A stretch of DNA of 64,000 nt from contig JAKLFB010000002.1 in NCBI GenBank assembly GCA_022711435.1, forward strand, positions 1 through 64,000, given 5' to 3'. Each line of letters begins with the position of its first letter. The first letter of the stretch is position 1. The stretch comes from Verrucomicrobiota bacterium. Lineage in GTDB: Bacteria; Verrucomicrobiota; Verrucomicrobiia; Limisphaerales; UBA1319. The position numbers and the translations under genes were made by a program. A model generated the notes under the pieces. The model made no database searches. It was not told the origin of the DNA and worked only from the letters and a program-made list of their open reading frames with translations. Positions 1-7,375 of the stretch are shown piece after piece.

Positions 1-158
1 GGCCATCCAACCGTGTGGCCGAGCTGACTCCCACAGCTTGGAAAGCCGCACGTAAATCCTGACATTCCCCAAAGTCTACCACGGCGCCGTCACCAGCGAC
101 TAGACGGCCTTCCCTACACGGATACGCTGAAAAGACCAAGGACCATCTACAACAATTG

Positions 159-177
159 ACCGAGTGAAAAGCTCGGT
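159..177. terminator. Small hairpin downstream of the IS630 relic
   Basis: ACCGAG (159-164) and CTCGGT (172-177) form a perfect 6-bp stem around a 7-base loop, just past the stop of the minus-strand IS630 relic. It could be a remnant terminator or part of the IS end. No T-run is obvious. The rest of bases 1-183 shows no gene I can support. Confidence 0.3.
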
Positions 178-183
178 TACTGC

Positions 184-560
184 TCAGTAAATGGCATAGG
201 ACACACTATCGGCCTGAAAGAACGAACGGACTAACTTTCTGTCCTTCTTAATGTTGGCTAGGTCGTCGTTGACTCGCTGTTTGAGCGAACTCATTCATGC
301 GCAGCGGTTTCTTCGATGTTTCATTCGTCTTTAAATGCCCCCACACAAATTCATCCGGGTTTTAGATCCGGAGCGTACGGTGGCAGGAAGTGCAGTTCGA
401 GCCGGCCCTTTGTCGATTGCACATACTTCGCCACGCTCTTGGCTTTGTGAGCAGGCAATCCATCCACCACGAGGAAGATCGGCTGGCGCTTTCTCTAGAT
501 CGAACGGATCCGTCTCCGTTCCTGTGAAAATCGTGCCTTCCTATCTGAAACTCCTTTTTC
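184..560 (-). pseudogene. IS630-family transposase relic (C-terminal half, two frameshifts)
   Basis: Read on the minus strand, one frame gives the DDE-core segment FLVVDGLPAHKAKSVAKYV and then LHFLPPYAPDL (about 508-363). Removing one base from the A4 run (plus-strand TTTT, 360-363) would continue it as N-PDEFVWGHLK. A second extra base near 296 must be removed to join the tail LKQRVNDDLANIKKDRKLV, which stops at 184-186. VVDG and PDEFVW are the second aspartate and the glutamate of the IS630/Tc1 DDE triad. A degenerate stretch (about 560-510) still resembles the preceding part. The N-terminal half is missing. The element is dead and marks the left border of the foreign region. Its upstream end touches the 3' end of the neighbouring HTH gene. 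Confidence 0.8.
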
Positions 561-1656
561 GATGAATATCCGCGATGGTCGTGATCGGCTTGCCGCGCTC
601 ATCTAGAATAATGAACCGTTTATTGCGGTTCTTTGTACCATCCTTATTTCGTTCGTTCATACCATCACAATCTTTTTCATCCTTAATCTTGTAACCCCCA
701 GCTTGAATTGCGGCTTTCTTGGCCCGGGCAATGTCCTTGTCACAATAGCGGTTGTGATATTCACGCACACTTATTCCGCGTTTGCATTGGACCTCGTTCC
801 ATGCAGGGGGCGCGTGGTTAGCGTTTACTCGAACCTTGGCGGGGCAGACCTGGCTTGCGAGCCATTCCATTTCGTGTACTTGGTTGCGGAACAGCAATCG
901 TGAAACCCTAGTAGCGGTTACCGGCCTGCCGTTTTGAACAAGCTCGAACACGGCCTTTGTCAATGTTTCAACCTGCCACTGCCTATCAAAGACTTTTGCT
1001 GCTGTGTCGATCTGTTCCGTATCCGGCCATAGGTTTTCGATTAGGCCAAGCTCGATGTCAATGTCCGGTCCGGGGAGTCCTGCTTTTTGGTTCTGCTCGC
1101 GTTCCTGCAACAGAAACGCACGCCAGTGATCCATGGTGCGGAATACGGAGCAGTTGTATCGGGCACTTATTATCCTTGCAGCGGCACAACATTTCCGGAC
1201 GTTCGATTGCCAGTCTGCCAAATCTCCCCACCGGCTTTCGTCCACCTTATATTCTGGCTCTTGGCTGAAACTGTCCTCGTCGAGCGTGCTCCATCTTTGG
1301 TCACTAATCCTGCGCTGGGCGCGCTTGAACGCCATTGCACAAGCTAGGATCCGGAGGTCGCGCTCCCGCCTTAAGTCATTGCCGCCCAAAAGCTGGTAGA
1401 TAACATCTGCATACTTGTTGGCTGGCTGGCGAGTTCGCGTCTTGCCTGCAACAACCCTCTGAATCTCTGCAACCCATCGGTCAAGCTCCGCTGGATCCCT
1501 GGGTGGGGCAATAGCTATGTATTTGCCGCGTTTGACGATAGGCATGACTTCGGCAAGCTGAGGGTATTTCCGAATGTATCTGCGGACGGTGCGATCATCC
1601 TTTTTTAACCGCTGAGCAAGAACCTCTATCCCTGGCCGTGCCTTAGTCTGTTTCAT
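541..1656 (-). CDS. Element-encoded HTH protein of unknown function
   Basis: A 371-aa protein if started at the ATG at 1656; the reading frame is open further upstream, but that extension crosses the divergent gene and its operator and is unlikely to be used. The N-terminus (about residues 1-40) looks like a helix-turn-helix that reads replicon DNA: KARPGIEVLAQRLKKDDRTV then RRYIRKYPQLAEVM. The middle is rich in charged residues and tryptophans (WSTLDEDSF, WGDLADWQSNV) with no catalytic motif I recognise; the C-terminus is very basic. It is transcribed away from the excisionase-like gene, in the place where phages and integrative elements carry a repressor or replication-control gene. A regulator or replication initiator is an inference. 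Codon use is less GC-rich than the rest of the window, as in its element neighbours. Confidence 0.65.
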   Translation of the reverse strand: MKQTKARPGIEVLAQRLKKDDRTVRRYIRKYPQLAEVMPIVKRGKYIAIAPPRDPAELDRWVAEIQRVVAGKTRTRQPANKYADVIYQLLGGNDLRRERDLRILACAMAFKRAQRRISDQRWSTLDEDSFSQEPEYKVDESRWGDLADWQSNVRKCCAAARIISARYNCSVFRTMDHWRAFLLQEREQNQKAGLPGPDIDIELGLIENLWPDTEQIDTAAKVFDRQWQVETLTKAVFELVQNGRPVTATRVSRLLFRNQVHEMEWLASQVCPAKVRVNANHAPPAWNEVQCKRGISVREYHNRYCDKDIARAKKAAIQAGGYKIKDEKDCDGMNERNKDGTKNRNKRFIILDERGKPITTIADIHRKRSFR

Positions 1657-1705
1657 AAGAAATGCGGCATAAGTTAAAAATGCACAATCCTGGATAACTA
1701 TTGTG
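1657..1705. promoter_or_regulatory. Divergent control region with inverted repeat
   Basis: The 46-bp gap between the divergent starts at 1656 (minus) and 1703 (plus) is AT-rich and contains CACAAT (1683-1688) and ATTGTG (1700-1705), an inverted repeat with an 11-base spacer that overlaps the GTG start of the excisionase-like gene. Half-sites about 17 bp apart on one DNA face are typical of a dimeric HTH operator. Either flanking HTH protein could bind it; which one cannot be told from sequence. Confidence 0.4.
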
Positions 1706-1933
1706 AAAACGAAGCGTAACGCAAGCGAAAAAGCAAAATCAAGGCCAAGTAGCCTTTGGACATCCAGGGTGGTTGGCAAAATGGCCGGATACCAGTCTGG
1801 AGCAATGGTGCTGCACGCCTTCAAAAAGGGTGAGTTGCCGGGTTATAGGCTAGGACCCCATACAGTAAGGTTCGCTCCGGAGGATGTTGTCCTTTGGTTA
1901 GCGTCGAAAAGAACGCAAGGAGGTACCCAATGA
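1703..1933 (+). CDS. Excisionase-like (HTH_17/MerR-type) DNA-binding protein
   Basis: A 76-aa basic protein starting at GTG 1703. Residues about 22-70 match the excisionase-family winged helix: SRVVGKMAGYQSGAMVLHAF followed by KKGELPGYRLG and FAPEDVVLWLASK. The GELPxxRLG turn and the EDVxxWL helix are the family's hallmark. Such proteins bend DNA at attachment sites or act as small regulators. It is the first gene of the element's plus-strand row, divergent from the 371-aa HTH gene. Its stop overlaps the start of the next gene (ATGA at 1930-1933), so the two are translationally coupled. No clear ribosome binding site precedes the GTG; a later start would cut into the HTH. Confidence 0.7.
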   Translation: MKTKRNASEKAKSRPSSLWTSRVVGKMAGYQSGAMVLHAFKKGELPGYRLGPHTVRFAPEDVVLWLASKRTQGGTQ

Positions 1934-2211
1934 GAAATAACGATTCATTCGCGGCAATAAAAGAGTCTGTCCTAGCTACGATGCGCGCCTCTACCACCGT
2001 GGCTCGCGAGCTTGGAATTTCAGAGGTCACAATGTGGCGATGGCTACAGCGCGGGTGGTTACGTGCAACCAACATCGCCGGACGCCAATACATCCTTTTG
2101 GATTCCTTGAGAGAGTTCCAAGAACGCGCGGCCAACGGCGAGTTTGCCAAGGAACCTTCTGGCGCGGCCGGTAGGAGCAAGAGGCAACGGTTAGCGACAC
2201 AGAACACATGA
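1930..2211 (+). CDS. Small HTH DNA-binding protein
   Basis: A 93-aa protein. I place the start at ATG 1930, which overlaps the previous stop as ATGA and is preceded by a strong AAGGAGG ribosome binding site (about 1918-1924). The open frame extends further upstream but without such a site. Residues about 20-50 read as a helix-turn-helix (TTVARELGISEVTMWRWLQR) followed by a wing-like RGWLRATNIAGRQYI and a helix DSLREFQERA, a layout like an excisionase or phage activator. The C-terminus is basic and probably disordered. It likely works with the preceding gene in element control or excision. Its exact target is unknown. Confidence 0.7.
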   Translation: MRNNDSFAAIKESVLATMRASTTVARELGISEVTMWRWLQRGWLRATNIAGRQYILLDSLREFQERAANGEFAKEPSGAAGRSKRQRLATQNT

Positions 2212-2253
2212 AAACAGAAAGCTTCTGCTTATCATTGATCCTGGGCAATTGCT

Positions 2254-4884
2254 ATGAAATTATCAAGTGATACTCCTGCAAAACCAGTCACAAGTAAAAT
2301 ACTTCAAGCACCTGCCGATATTGACCGGCGCGCTGTGGCAGAACGCATATTCGGCCCGCTGAAATGGCAAACACCAACACGCGGATTCGGGCGGTGTCCA
2401 TTCGAGTGTGATCATACAAAAGAAAATGCCGACACCGATCTAATGGTAAACGTCGACGGCGCTCCAAATGGCTATTGTGTGCATGAAAGCTGCCTCGATA
2501 AAATACGAGCAGCAAACCATGAACTGCAGAGCCTTTGCGGTGGTGGCAATGGAACCATATCGCTCAAGCCATCGGCAAGTCGCCCACAAGTAAACCTGGA
2601 ACAGCGCGGAAAAGACTACCGGGCTATTCTGACCGAGAAGTATTATCGTCCACTGGTTGATACAATGGCCATATCGAAGTGCTCCACGGATGGATGGACT
2701 GCACAACAGCATTTTCATGCCTGGCTCGAAATACTGCCAGCAGACGCAGTGATATGGCTGGGGGAGCGGAATGATTCTGGTTATGATGGAGCGGAGGTGC
2801 ATTTCCAGACACGCGGATACTGGCAACAGAATCTGGCCTCCCCACCATGGTGTTTCACTTGTCCAGCGTCTTTTCGTGCTGGCTGCACTAGCAGATCAAA
2901 CGAGAACGTCGAACGGCCGCTCTTTCTTGTGGTCGAATCCGATGATTTATCAAAGGAAGAAACGTGCGCTGTCTTTCGCTGGCTGCAGGAGGAGATCGGA
3001 CTGACGTTGCACTGTATTGTAGACACCGCAGGCAAATCACTACATGGTTGGTTCGACGTGCCGTCGAGTCTACAGCTGCGACATGAACTAAAGCCTTTTC
3101 TGTATGGCCTGGGCTGCGATCCAAAGATGTTCACACCTTCACAACCATGCCGCGTTCCTGGAGCACTCCGAGATGGCAGGCTCCAACGCCTTATATATCT
3201 CAAGCCGGATGGTGGGCCGGTTCGACAGCAGCGGCTTGTGTCCGATGTGCTGGCGCTAGAGGACAAAGACCCAGCTGCGGAACCACAGATAGGCGTTGTT
3301 TTGGACCAAACCGCTGCTGACCCGCTACAGCCCTTGAAATCGCTTCTGGCGGCCAATCCTGACGCTGATCTGGATGCGATTCAAAAAGCTTTGCGCGAGA
3401 TGCGGGGATTCATGGCCGGCAAGGACAGGCTCGCAGTTGATTGTGCTCGTGAGGCGGCTGTTAGCTTGCTTAAGCAGTTCACGATCGGAATTAAAAGCCC
3501 CGCCAGATTAGTGAATGGCGCACTCGCCGGGCTAGACGGATCGGCTGAGGATGAGGGCGGCGGCAGTGCCCTCCCAATGACTGACCCTGAACACTGGCCC
3601 GAGCCTGTGGATGGCGTTGACCTGTGCGCCCAGATTCATGCCACGGTTAAGCGGTTCATTGTCATGTCAGATTCTGCGGCCACAGCCTACGTGCTTTGGC
3701 TTCTGTTTTCCCACTCCCATGACGCGGCCAGGATCAGCCCTATACTTTGTTTCACAAGCCCGACCATGAGATGCGGGAAAACGACATGCTTGGAACTGCT
3801 AGACCGGCTCGCGAGGCGAACCCTGCTTACTAGCAACATTTCGCCAGGGGCTGTCTACAGAGCCGTTGAGGAGTCTGGAGCGACTCTGATTATGGATGAA
3901 GCCGAGACCTACACTCACGATGGTGATGGCATTCGCGGGATCCTGAATAGCGGTCACACGAAACGGGCGGCATACGTGGTTCGATGCGTTGGGGAGGAAA
4001 AACGTGCCCGCAGATTCAAAACGTGGTGTCCAAAGGCAGTGGCTCTGATCGGAAAGCTGGCCGCCACGCTGCAAGACCGCAGCATTCAAGTCTCCCTGGA
4101 GCGAAAAAAGACAACCGATCACGTGGAGCGGCTCGGGGATCTGCCCGAGGATGCACTGGACTCGTTGAGGAGCCAATGCTTTCGATGGGCGCAGGATCAC
4201 CTTGAGATTCTCAAAGGAACACGCGTTCACAGACTGCCGGGGCTCCATGACCGCGCATTCGACAACTGGAGGCCCTTGCTTGCAATCGCCGAGGTGGTGG
4301 GTGGTGAATGGCCGGAGCGGGCGCGGCAGGCTGCAATCGCCCTGTCCGGGGGAGCCGGGGAGGAGGTCGCTGGAAAGAGTGAAATCCTTCTGCAAGACAT
4401 CCGGACACTGTATGACGCGATGAAACCACAGGACGGCCTGCTGTTCTCGACGGAGATCGTCAAGGGTTTGGTCGAGATGGAGGGGCATCCGTGGGCCGAC
4501 TACGGGCGAGGGCGGGAACTGACCGTGAACCAGCTTGCCAAGCTGCTGCGCCCATTCAGCATCACGCCCCGGACCGGCAGGAGGGGGGAAGACCGGGCGA
4601 AAGGCTATTACCGGGATGACCTGGAGGAGGCATTCACGCGTTACCTCCCCGATTGTAACCGTGACATCGTGACAATGCCTGATTCTATTGGTCCAAATGC
4701 ACTTTTTCAAACCGTGACAGAAATAAATTGTCACGACCCGAAAAAATGCCAAACCCCGCGTCTACCAGCGGTTGTCACGATGTCACGACATGAAAACCCC
4801 TCCCCCGCTGTGTGTGTGTCCGAAATGCCCCCTTTGCCGGACCTGACGGCTCCCCAACCCCCACTTGCACAGGAGAATGTCTAA
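2254..4884 (+). CDS. DUF3631-type primase/ATPase protein of the element
   Basis: An 876-aa protein. The N-terminus holds a zinc-ribbon-like set (C48-x3-C52-x-H54, then C75-x-H77-x2-C80) as in phage primases. The middle has regions resembling primase-polymerase folds (FLVVESDDLSKEE, DTAGKSLHGWFDV). Around residue 495 comes a P-loop of the DUF3631 kind (FTSPTMRCGKTTCLELLDRL), then a Walker B (ATLIMDEAETY, about 543-553), GILNSGHTKRAA and a sensor-like arginine stretch. DUF3631 proteins are replication proteins of prophages and integrative elements, and the zinc site suggests combined priming and unwinding for autonomous or induced replication. The ATPase region seems complete. The last about 75 residues form a low-complexity tail whose DNA contains the symmetric CGTGACA array. 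The start is the ATG at 2254; the Shine-Dalgarno signal is weak. Confidence 0.8.
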   Translation: MKLSSDTPAKPVTSKILQAPADIDRRAVAERIFGPLKWQTPTRGFGRCPFECDHTKENADTDLMVNVDGAPNGYCVHESCLDKIRAANHELQSLCGGGNGTISLKPSASRPQVNLEQRGKDYRAILTEKYYRPLVDTMAISKCSTDGWTAQQHFHAWLEILPADAVIWLGERNDSGYDGAEVHFQTRGYWQQNLASPPWCFTCPASFRAGCTSRSNENVERPLFLVVESDDLSKEETCAVFRWLQEEIGLTLHCIVDTAGKSLHGWFDVPSSLQLRHELKPFLYGLGCDPKMFTPSQPCRVPGALRDGRLQRLIYLKPDGGPVRQQRLVSDVLALEDKDPAAEPQIGVVLDQTAADPLQPLKSLLAANPDADLDAIQKALREMRGFMAGKDRLAVDCAREAAVSLLKQFTIGIKSPARLVNGALAGLDGSAEDEGGGSALPMTDPEHWPEPVDGVDLCAQIHATVKRFIVMSDSAATAYVLWLLFSHSHDAARISPILCFTSPTMRCGKTTCLELLDRLARRTLLTSNISPGAVYRAVEESGATLIMDEAETYTHDGDGIRGILNSGHTKRAAYVVRCVGEEKRARRFKTWCPKAVALIGKLAATLQDRSIQVSLERKKTTDHVERLGDLPEDALDSLRSQCFRWAQDHLEILKGTRVHRLPGLHDRAFDNWRPLLAIAEVVGGEWPERARQAAIALSGGAGEEVAGKSEILLQDIRTLYDAMKPQDGLLFSTEIVKGLVEMEGHPWADYGRGRELTVNQLAKLLRPFSITPRTGRRGEDRAKGYYRDDLEEAFTRYLPDCNRDIVTMPDSIGPNALFQTVTEINCHDPKKCQTPRLPAVVTMSRHENPSPAVCVSEMPPLPDLTAPQPPLAQENV
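4660..4787. repeat. Symmetric six-copy CGTGACA array inside the primase 3' end
   Basis: The 7-mer CGTGACA occurs forward at 4660, 4668 and 4713 and reversed (TGTCACG) at 4729, 4773 and 4781. The outer copies form two direct pairs 8 bp apart; the inner two face each other. The whole array is mirror-symmetric about position 4723-4724, with spacers of 39 and 38 bases between outer and inner sites. The outer arms form a perfect 16-bp inverted repeat (4660-4675 against 4772-4787). I see no other copy of the 7-mer in the first 8.6 kb. This arrangement looks like a protein-binding or replication-origin site, or a structured RNA, lying in the dispensable tail of the gene. Function is inferred only. 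Confidence 0.8.
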
Positions 4885-4888
4885 AATT

Positions 4889-5272
4889 ATGACACCGATC
4901 CAGACAATCCTGGCCGTTTTAGCTGTGAGGGGAAAGTTGGTCGCAGGGGGCAGTGATAGGCTCACGATGTGGCTCCCCCGGGACGTTGACCCCCAGCTTA
5001 AAGCCGAGATCCGCGCCAACAAGGCCGCCCTGATCGAGGTGCTGAAACTGCCGGCCAAGATCGTCCGATCCGACACGCTCGGAATCATTGTGTTCTGGGC
5101 GGCAGACGAGCCGACCAAGGAGGCATTGATCCAGTATGGTGCAGATCCGGCGGCCGTGTATACCACGGCGGAGATTACCGTTCTCGTAAAGAACCACGTC
5201 ACGCCAGATCAACTGGTCCGGATCCACACGGCCCGCGATCTGTTCCATGGCAGAATCGTGGACAGCAAATAA
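4889..5272 (+). CDS. TubC_N-like domain protein of the element
   Basis: About 127 aa from ATG 4889. The frame also has an ATG at 4877, which overlaps the primase stop; AGGAG at 4871-4875 is too close to 4877 and rather far from 4889, so the start is uncertain. Residues 1-50 match the TubC N-terminal docking-like fold: TPIQTILAVLAVRGKLVAGG, LTMWLPRDVDPQLKAEIRAN, KAALIEVL. In element genomes this small alpha-beta domain often sits beside primase or helicase genes. The rest (FWAADEPTKEALIQYGADP, VLVKNHVTPDQLVRIH) is unknown. A role as an adaptor of the replication protein is a guess from position. It is probably co-transcribed with its neighbours. Confidence 0.7.
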   Translation: MTPIQTILAVLAVRGKLVAGGSDRLTMWLPRDVDPQLKAEIRANKAALIEVLKLPAKIVRSDTLGIIVFWAADEPTKEALIQYGADPAAVYTTAEITVLVKNHVTPDQLVRIHTARDLFHGRIVDSK

Positions 5273-5295
5273 CCGCCAACCAAGAGAGGATAAAT

Positions 5296-5634
5296 ATGCG
5301 AGACCAAACAACCGTCGAATTGAAACCCAGCAACGCGCGCCCAGTTGAGGAGCTTGCGAACGCGTATGCAGAGCAGATACAGCAGACGACCCGTCGTCGT
5401 CTGGCACTCCGCCGATTTTACGACGGTATGTCCATTCGATGGCGCAGAGCCGCCACCACAGGACCGAATTCAGACAAATTCCTGGTGTGGGTCTGGAGCT
5501 TTGATACGTTCGCCGAGGTGGTCGTCTGGCCAGTGGAGCGCCTCGATGCCCTCGCCGCCGAGATCACCGAGGAGGAGGTGGAAACCGAATTCGGCCGCCT
5601 GGCTGTCCAACACCAAACCAACGATTGCGATTGA
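5296..5634 (+). CDS. Small conserved-looking element protein, unknown
   Basis: A 112-aa soluble protein with a good ribosome binding site (AGAGAGGA, 5 bases before ATG 5296) and only 23 bases after the TubC_N-like gene, so part of the same transcript. It has an amphipathic N-terminal helix (VEELANAYAEQIQQTTRRRL) and a tryptophan-rich strand region (FLVWVWSFDTFAEVVVWPVE), ending in an acidic helix. I recognise no family and no catalytic motif. Its position between the primase set and the Toprim gene suggests a DNA-metabolism accessory role, but the sequence does not show this. Confidence 0.6.
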   Translation: MRDQTTVELKPSNARPVEELANAYAEQIQQTTRRRLALRRFYDGMSIRWRRAATTGPNSDKFLVWVWSFDTFAEVVVWPVERLDALAAEITEEEVETEFGRLAVQHQTNDCD

Positions 5635-5665
5635 ACGGCCGCCAAGATGGCCAACACGAATGTGT

Positions 5666-6499
5666 ATGAGCAGACACGCCAAGACCATTGAACTGATCGA
5701 GACTGCGAAAGACATCCTGTCCGCCGGGCATCCAATGACGGTCCGGCAGGTTTATTATCAGCTCGTTTCGAGACAAGTCATAAAAAACAGCCGGGGGCAA
5801 TATCAAGCCGTGAGTAACGCGCTTGTGGACGCTCGCCGGGAAGGGCTTATTCCCTGGGAATGGATTGAAGACCGCCTTCGCCGTCCGCGCTCTGTCGATA
5901 TGTGGTCCGGGATGGCGGAATTCGGGGAAACCTGCCGCCGCGCTTACCGGAGGGACGTATGGTCCACGCAACCGACATATCTGGAAGTCTGGCTGGAAAA
6001 AGACGCCTTGTCTGGAATTTTCGAGGACGTGTTGGATCCTTACGGGGTCACGCTGAATGTAGGCCGTGGATATGACGGCTGGTCGAGTATTCACAATGCT
6101 GCAACCAGGTTCACGGACAGTGCCCGCGCCGTCACCGTACTTTACTTCGGGGACTTTGATCCTTCTGGGGAAGACATGGTCCGAAGCCTGGAAGAGCGCC
6201 TGGCCGATCAAGGCGCTGAACCGGAAGTCATCAAGTGCGCACTGACCGCCGAAGACATCGAACGCTATAACCTTCCGCCTGATTTTGCCAAGAAGACGGA
6301 CACAAGGGCCGCCGCCTTTATCGCTGAACACGGGGACATATCTGTCGAACTAGACGCGCTTCCGGCGGACGTACTGCGGAACCGCATCGAAGAAGAAGTC
6401 AAGGTGCGTATGGACCTGGAGGCGCTTGAGAATGTCAAGGCACTGGAAGAGAAGGAAAGCGCCAAGCTGGGCGCACTATTGGGAGGCATGACGGCATGA
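5666..6499 (+). CDS. Topo VI/Spo11-type Toprim domain protein
   Basis: I start it at ATG 5666 (MSRHAKTIELIETAKDIL), 31 bases after the previous stop; the frame is open over the upstream gene, and that part is out of character. The 277-aa product has an N-terminal winged-helix-like region (MTVRQVYYQLVSRQVIKNS, QYQAVSNALVDARREGLIP) and a Toprim core: the glutamate in VWLEKDALSGIF (about residue 106) and the metal-binding VLYFGDFDPSGEDM (about 160). Phages and islands carry single-gene relatives of the topoisomerase VI A subunit like this, with no B subunit; their activity is generally unproven. The C-terminus is a charged helix. No catalytic tyrosine can be assigned with certainty. Its stop overlaps the next ATG (ATGA). 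Confidence 0.7.
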   Translation: MSRHAKTIELIETAKDILSAGHPMTVRQVYYQLVSRQVIKNSRGQYQAVSNALVDARREGLIPWEWIEDRLRRPRSVDMWSGMAEFGETCRRAYRRDVWSTQPTYLEVWLEKDALSGIFEDVLDPYGVTLNVGRGYDGWSSIHNAATRFTDSARAVTVLYFGDFDPSGEDMVRSLEERLADQGAEPEVIKCALTAEDIERYNLPPDFAKKTDTRAAAFIAEHGDISVELDALPADVLRNRIEEEVKVRMDLEALENVKALEEKESAKLGALLGGMTA

Positions 6500-6675
6500 C
6501 GGCAAAACGGCAAAGCACGATCCTGGCAATGGTGAATAACAAGCGCGGCGTCGGCAAGACGGGCGGAATCCATCCACTGCTAGGATGGCCTTTCTTTGCG
6601 CCAGAATCGGTTGTAGCAAGCGTTTTTGCCGGTGATAAGGTGTTGGGTGGGGTTGCGGTAATCAAGGATTCATAG
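6496..6675 (+). CDS. ParA-like microprotein with Walker A only
   Basis: A 59-aa reading frame whose ATG overlaps the Toprim stop (ATGA, 6496-6499). Residues about 8-23 read STILAMVNNKRGVGKT, which is the opening beta-strand and deviant Walker A of ParA/MinD ATPases (normally NxKGGVGKTT), with arginine replacing the first glycine. The rest, GGIHPLLGWPFFAPESVV and onward, has no ParA character and there is no Walker B. It may be a truncated partition gene (fusion after a deletion) or a genuine small protein. The good ribosome site for the next gene, AGGAGG, begins at its stop. Too little remains for ATP hydrolysis. Confidence 0.55.
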   Translation: MTAKRQSTILAMVNNKRGVGKTGGIHPLLGWPFFAPESVVASVFAGDKVLGGVAVIKDS

Positions 6676-6689
6676 GAGGTTCAAATCAA

Positions 6690-7343
6690 ATGAAACGACC
6701 GCGTATTGATCGGGCCCTAATGCAGCGGATCCGCTTGGAATTCATCGGCAATCCGGAGTCCAGTTTGACCCGGCTGGCCGAGGCACATGGTATCTCCCGG
6801 TCTGCCCTGGACTCCGCTTGCACTCGCGGCCAATGGCGGCAGGCGCGAAAGGCTTATTCCCAGCGTGTTGCATGTGAGGTGAATGCTGCGGTAGGGCCAA
6901 AAGCCGAGGAAACAAGTGTTGCCGCATCCAGCCTGAATGCGGAACATGCGCCAGCCGCCACCGAGGATCCGGCATGGACCGTGTTCAAGCGAAATGCTGG
7001 CGGGTTTCTGTCGCAATCCAGCACGCTTTTGGGCTCGATGCTTTCCGACGCCGAAATGCTCCGGCCCGCCGCTGCGTCATGTTGCGAGTCGTTTAAAGAC
7101 CATGCCCTGGCAGTTGGTTCGCTGATCCGCAGTGGTAAGGAGTTATATTTCGCTGACTCGCCAGGGGCCAATGGCGGCGTGAACCTGGCCTGCCAGATCG
7201 TGGTCGGCAGCCTCGAAGCGGAAGCTGGATTGCTGTCTGACCTCGCCGAGGTTGGCCACACGGAGCCAAACCAGCATCAGCACCAAGGCGGCGCCGCCGC
7301 CATCGACCTGGATGCCGCCGAGGAGCCCGATCCAGCTGAATAG
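6690..7343 (+). CDS. Terminase-small-subunit-like HTH protein
   Basis: A 217-aa protein with a clear AGGAGG site 10 bases before ATG 6690. Residues about 8-50 form a helix-turn-helix like that of phage small terminase subunits: RIRLEFIGNPESSLTRLAEA then HGISRSALDSACTRGQW. The remainder is alpha-helical with a proline- and acid-rich end (DLDAAEEPDPAE). Packaging genes usually follow such a protein, but here the row ends and no large terminase is seen, so a general regulator is equally possible. It is the last intact gene of the element before the scar region. Confidence 0.6.
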   Translation: MKRPRIDRALMQRIRLEFIGNPESSLTRLAEAHGISRSALDSACTRGQWRQARKAYSQRVACEVNAAVGPKAEETSVAASSLNAEHAPAATEDPAWTVFKRNAGGFLSQSSTLLGSMLSDAEMLRPAAASCCESFKDHALAVGSLIRSGKELYFADSPGANGGVNLACQIVVGSLEAEAGLLSDLAEVGHTEPNQHQHQGGAAAIDLDAAEEPDPAE

Positions 7344-7375
7344 CCGCCTAATCGGCCAGGACCGCCTCCTGCTTG

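Noticed and set aside
335..565. Short plus-strand frame near the left edge
   Set aside because: It is antisense to the IS630 relic, whose DDE motifs read on the minus strand.
541..1824. Longer form of the 371-aa HTH gene starting at 1824
   Set aside because: The extra 56 residues cross the divergent excisionase-like gene and its inverted repeat and look like the reverse of that gene; the HTH begins right after ATG 1656.
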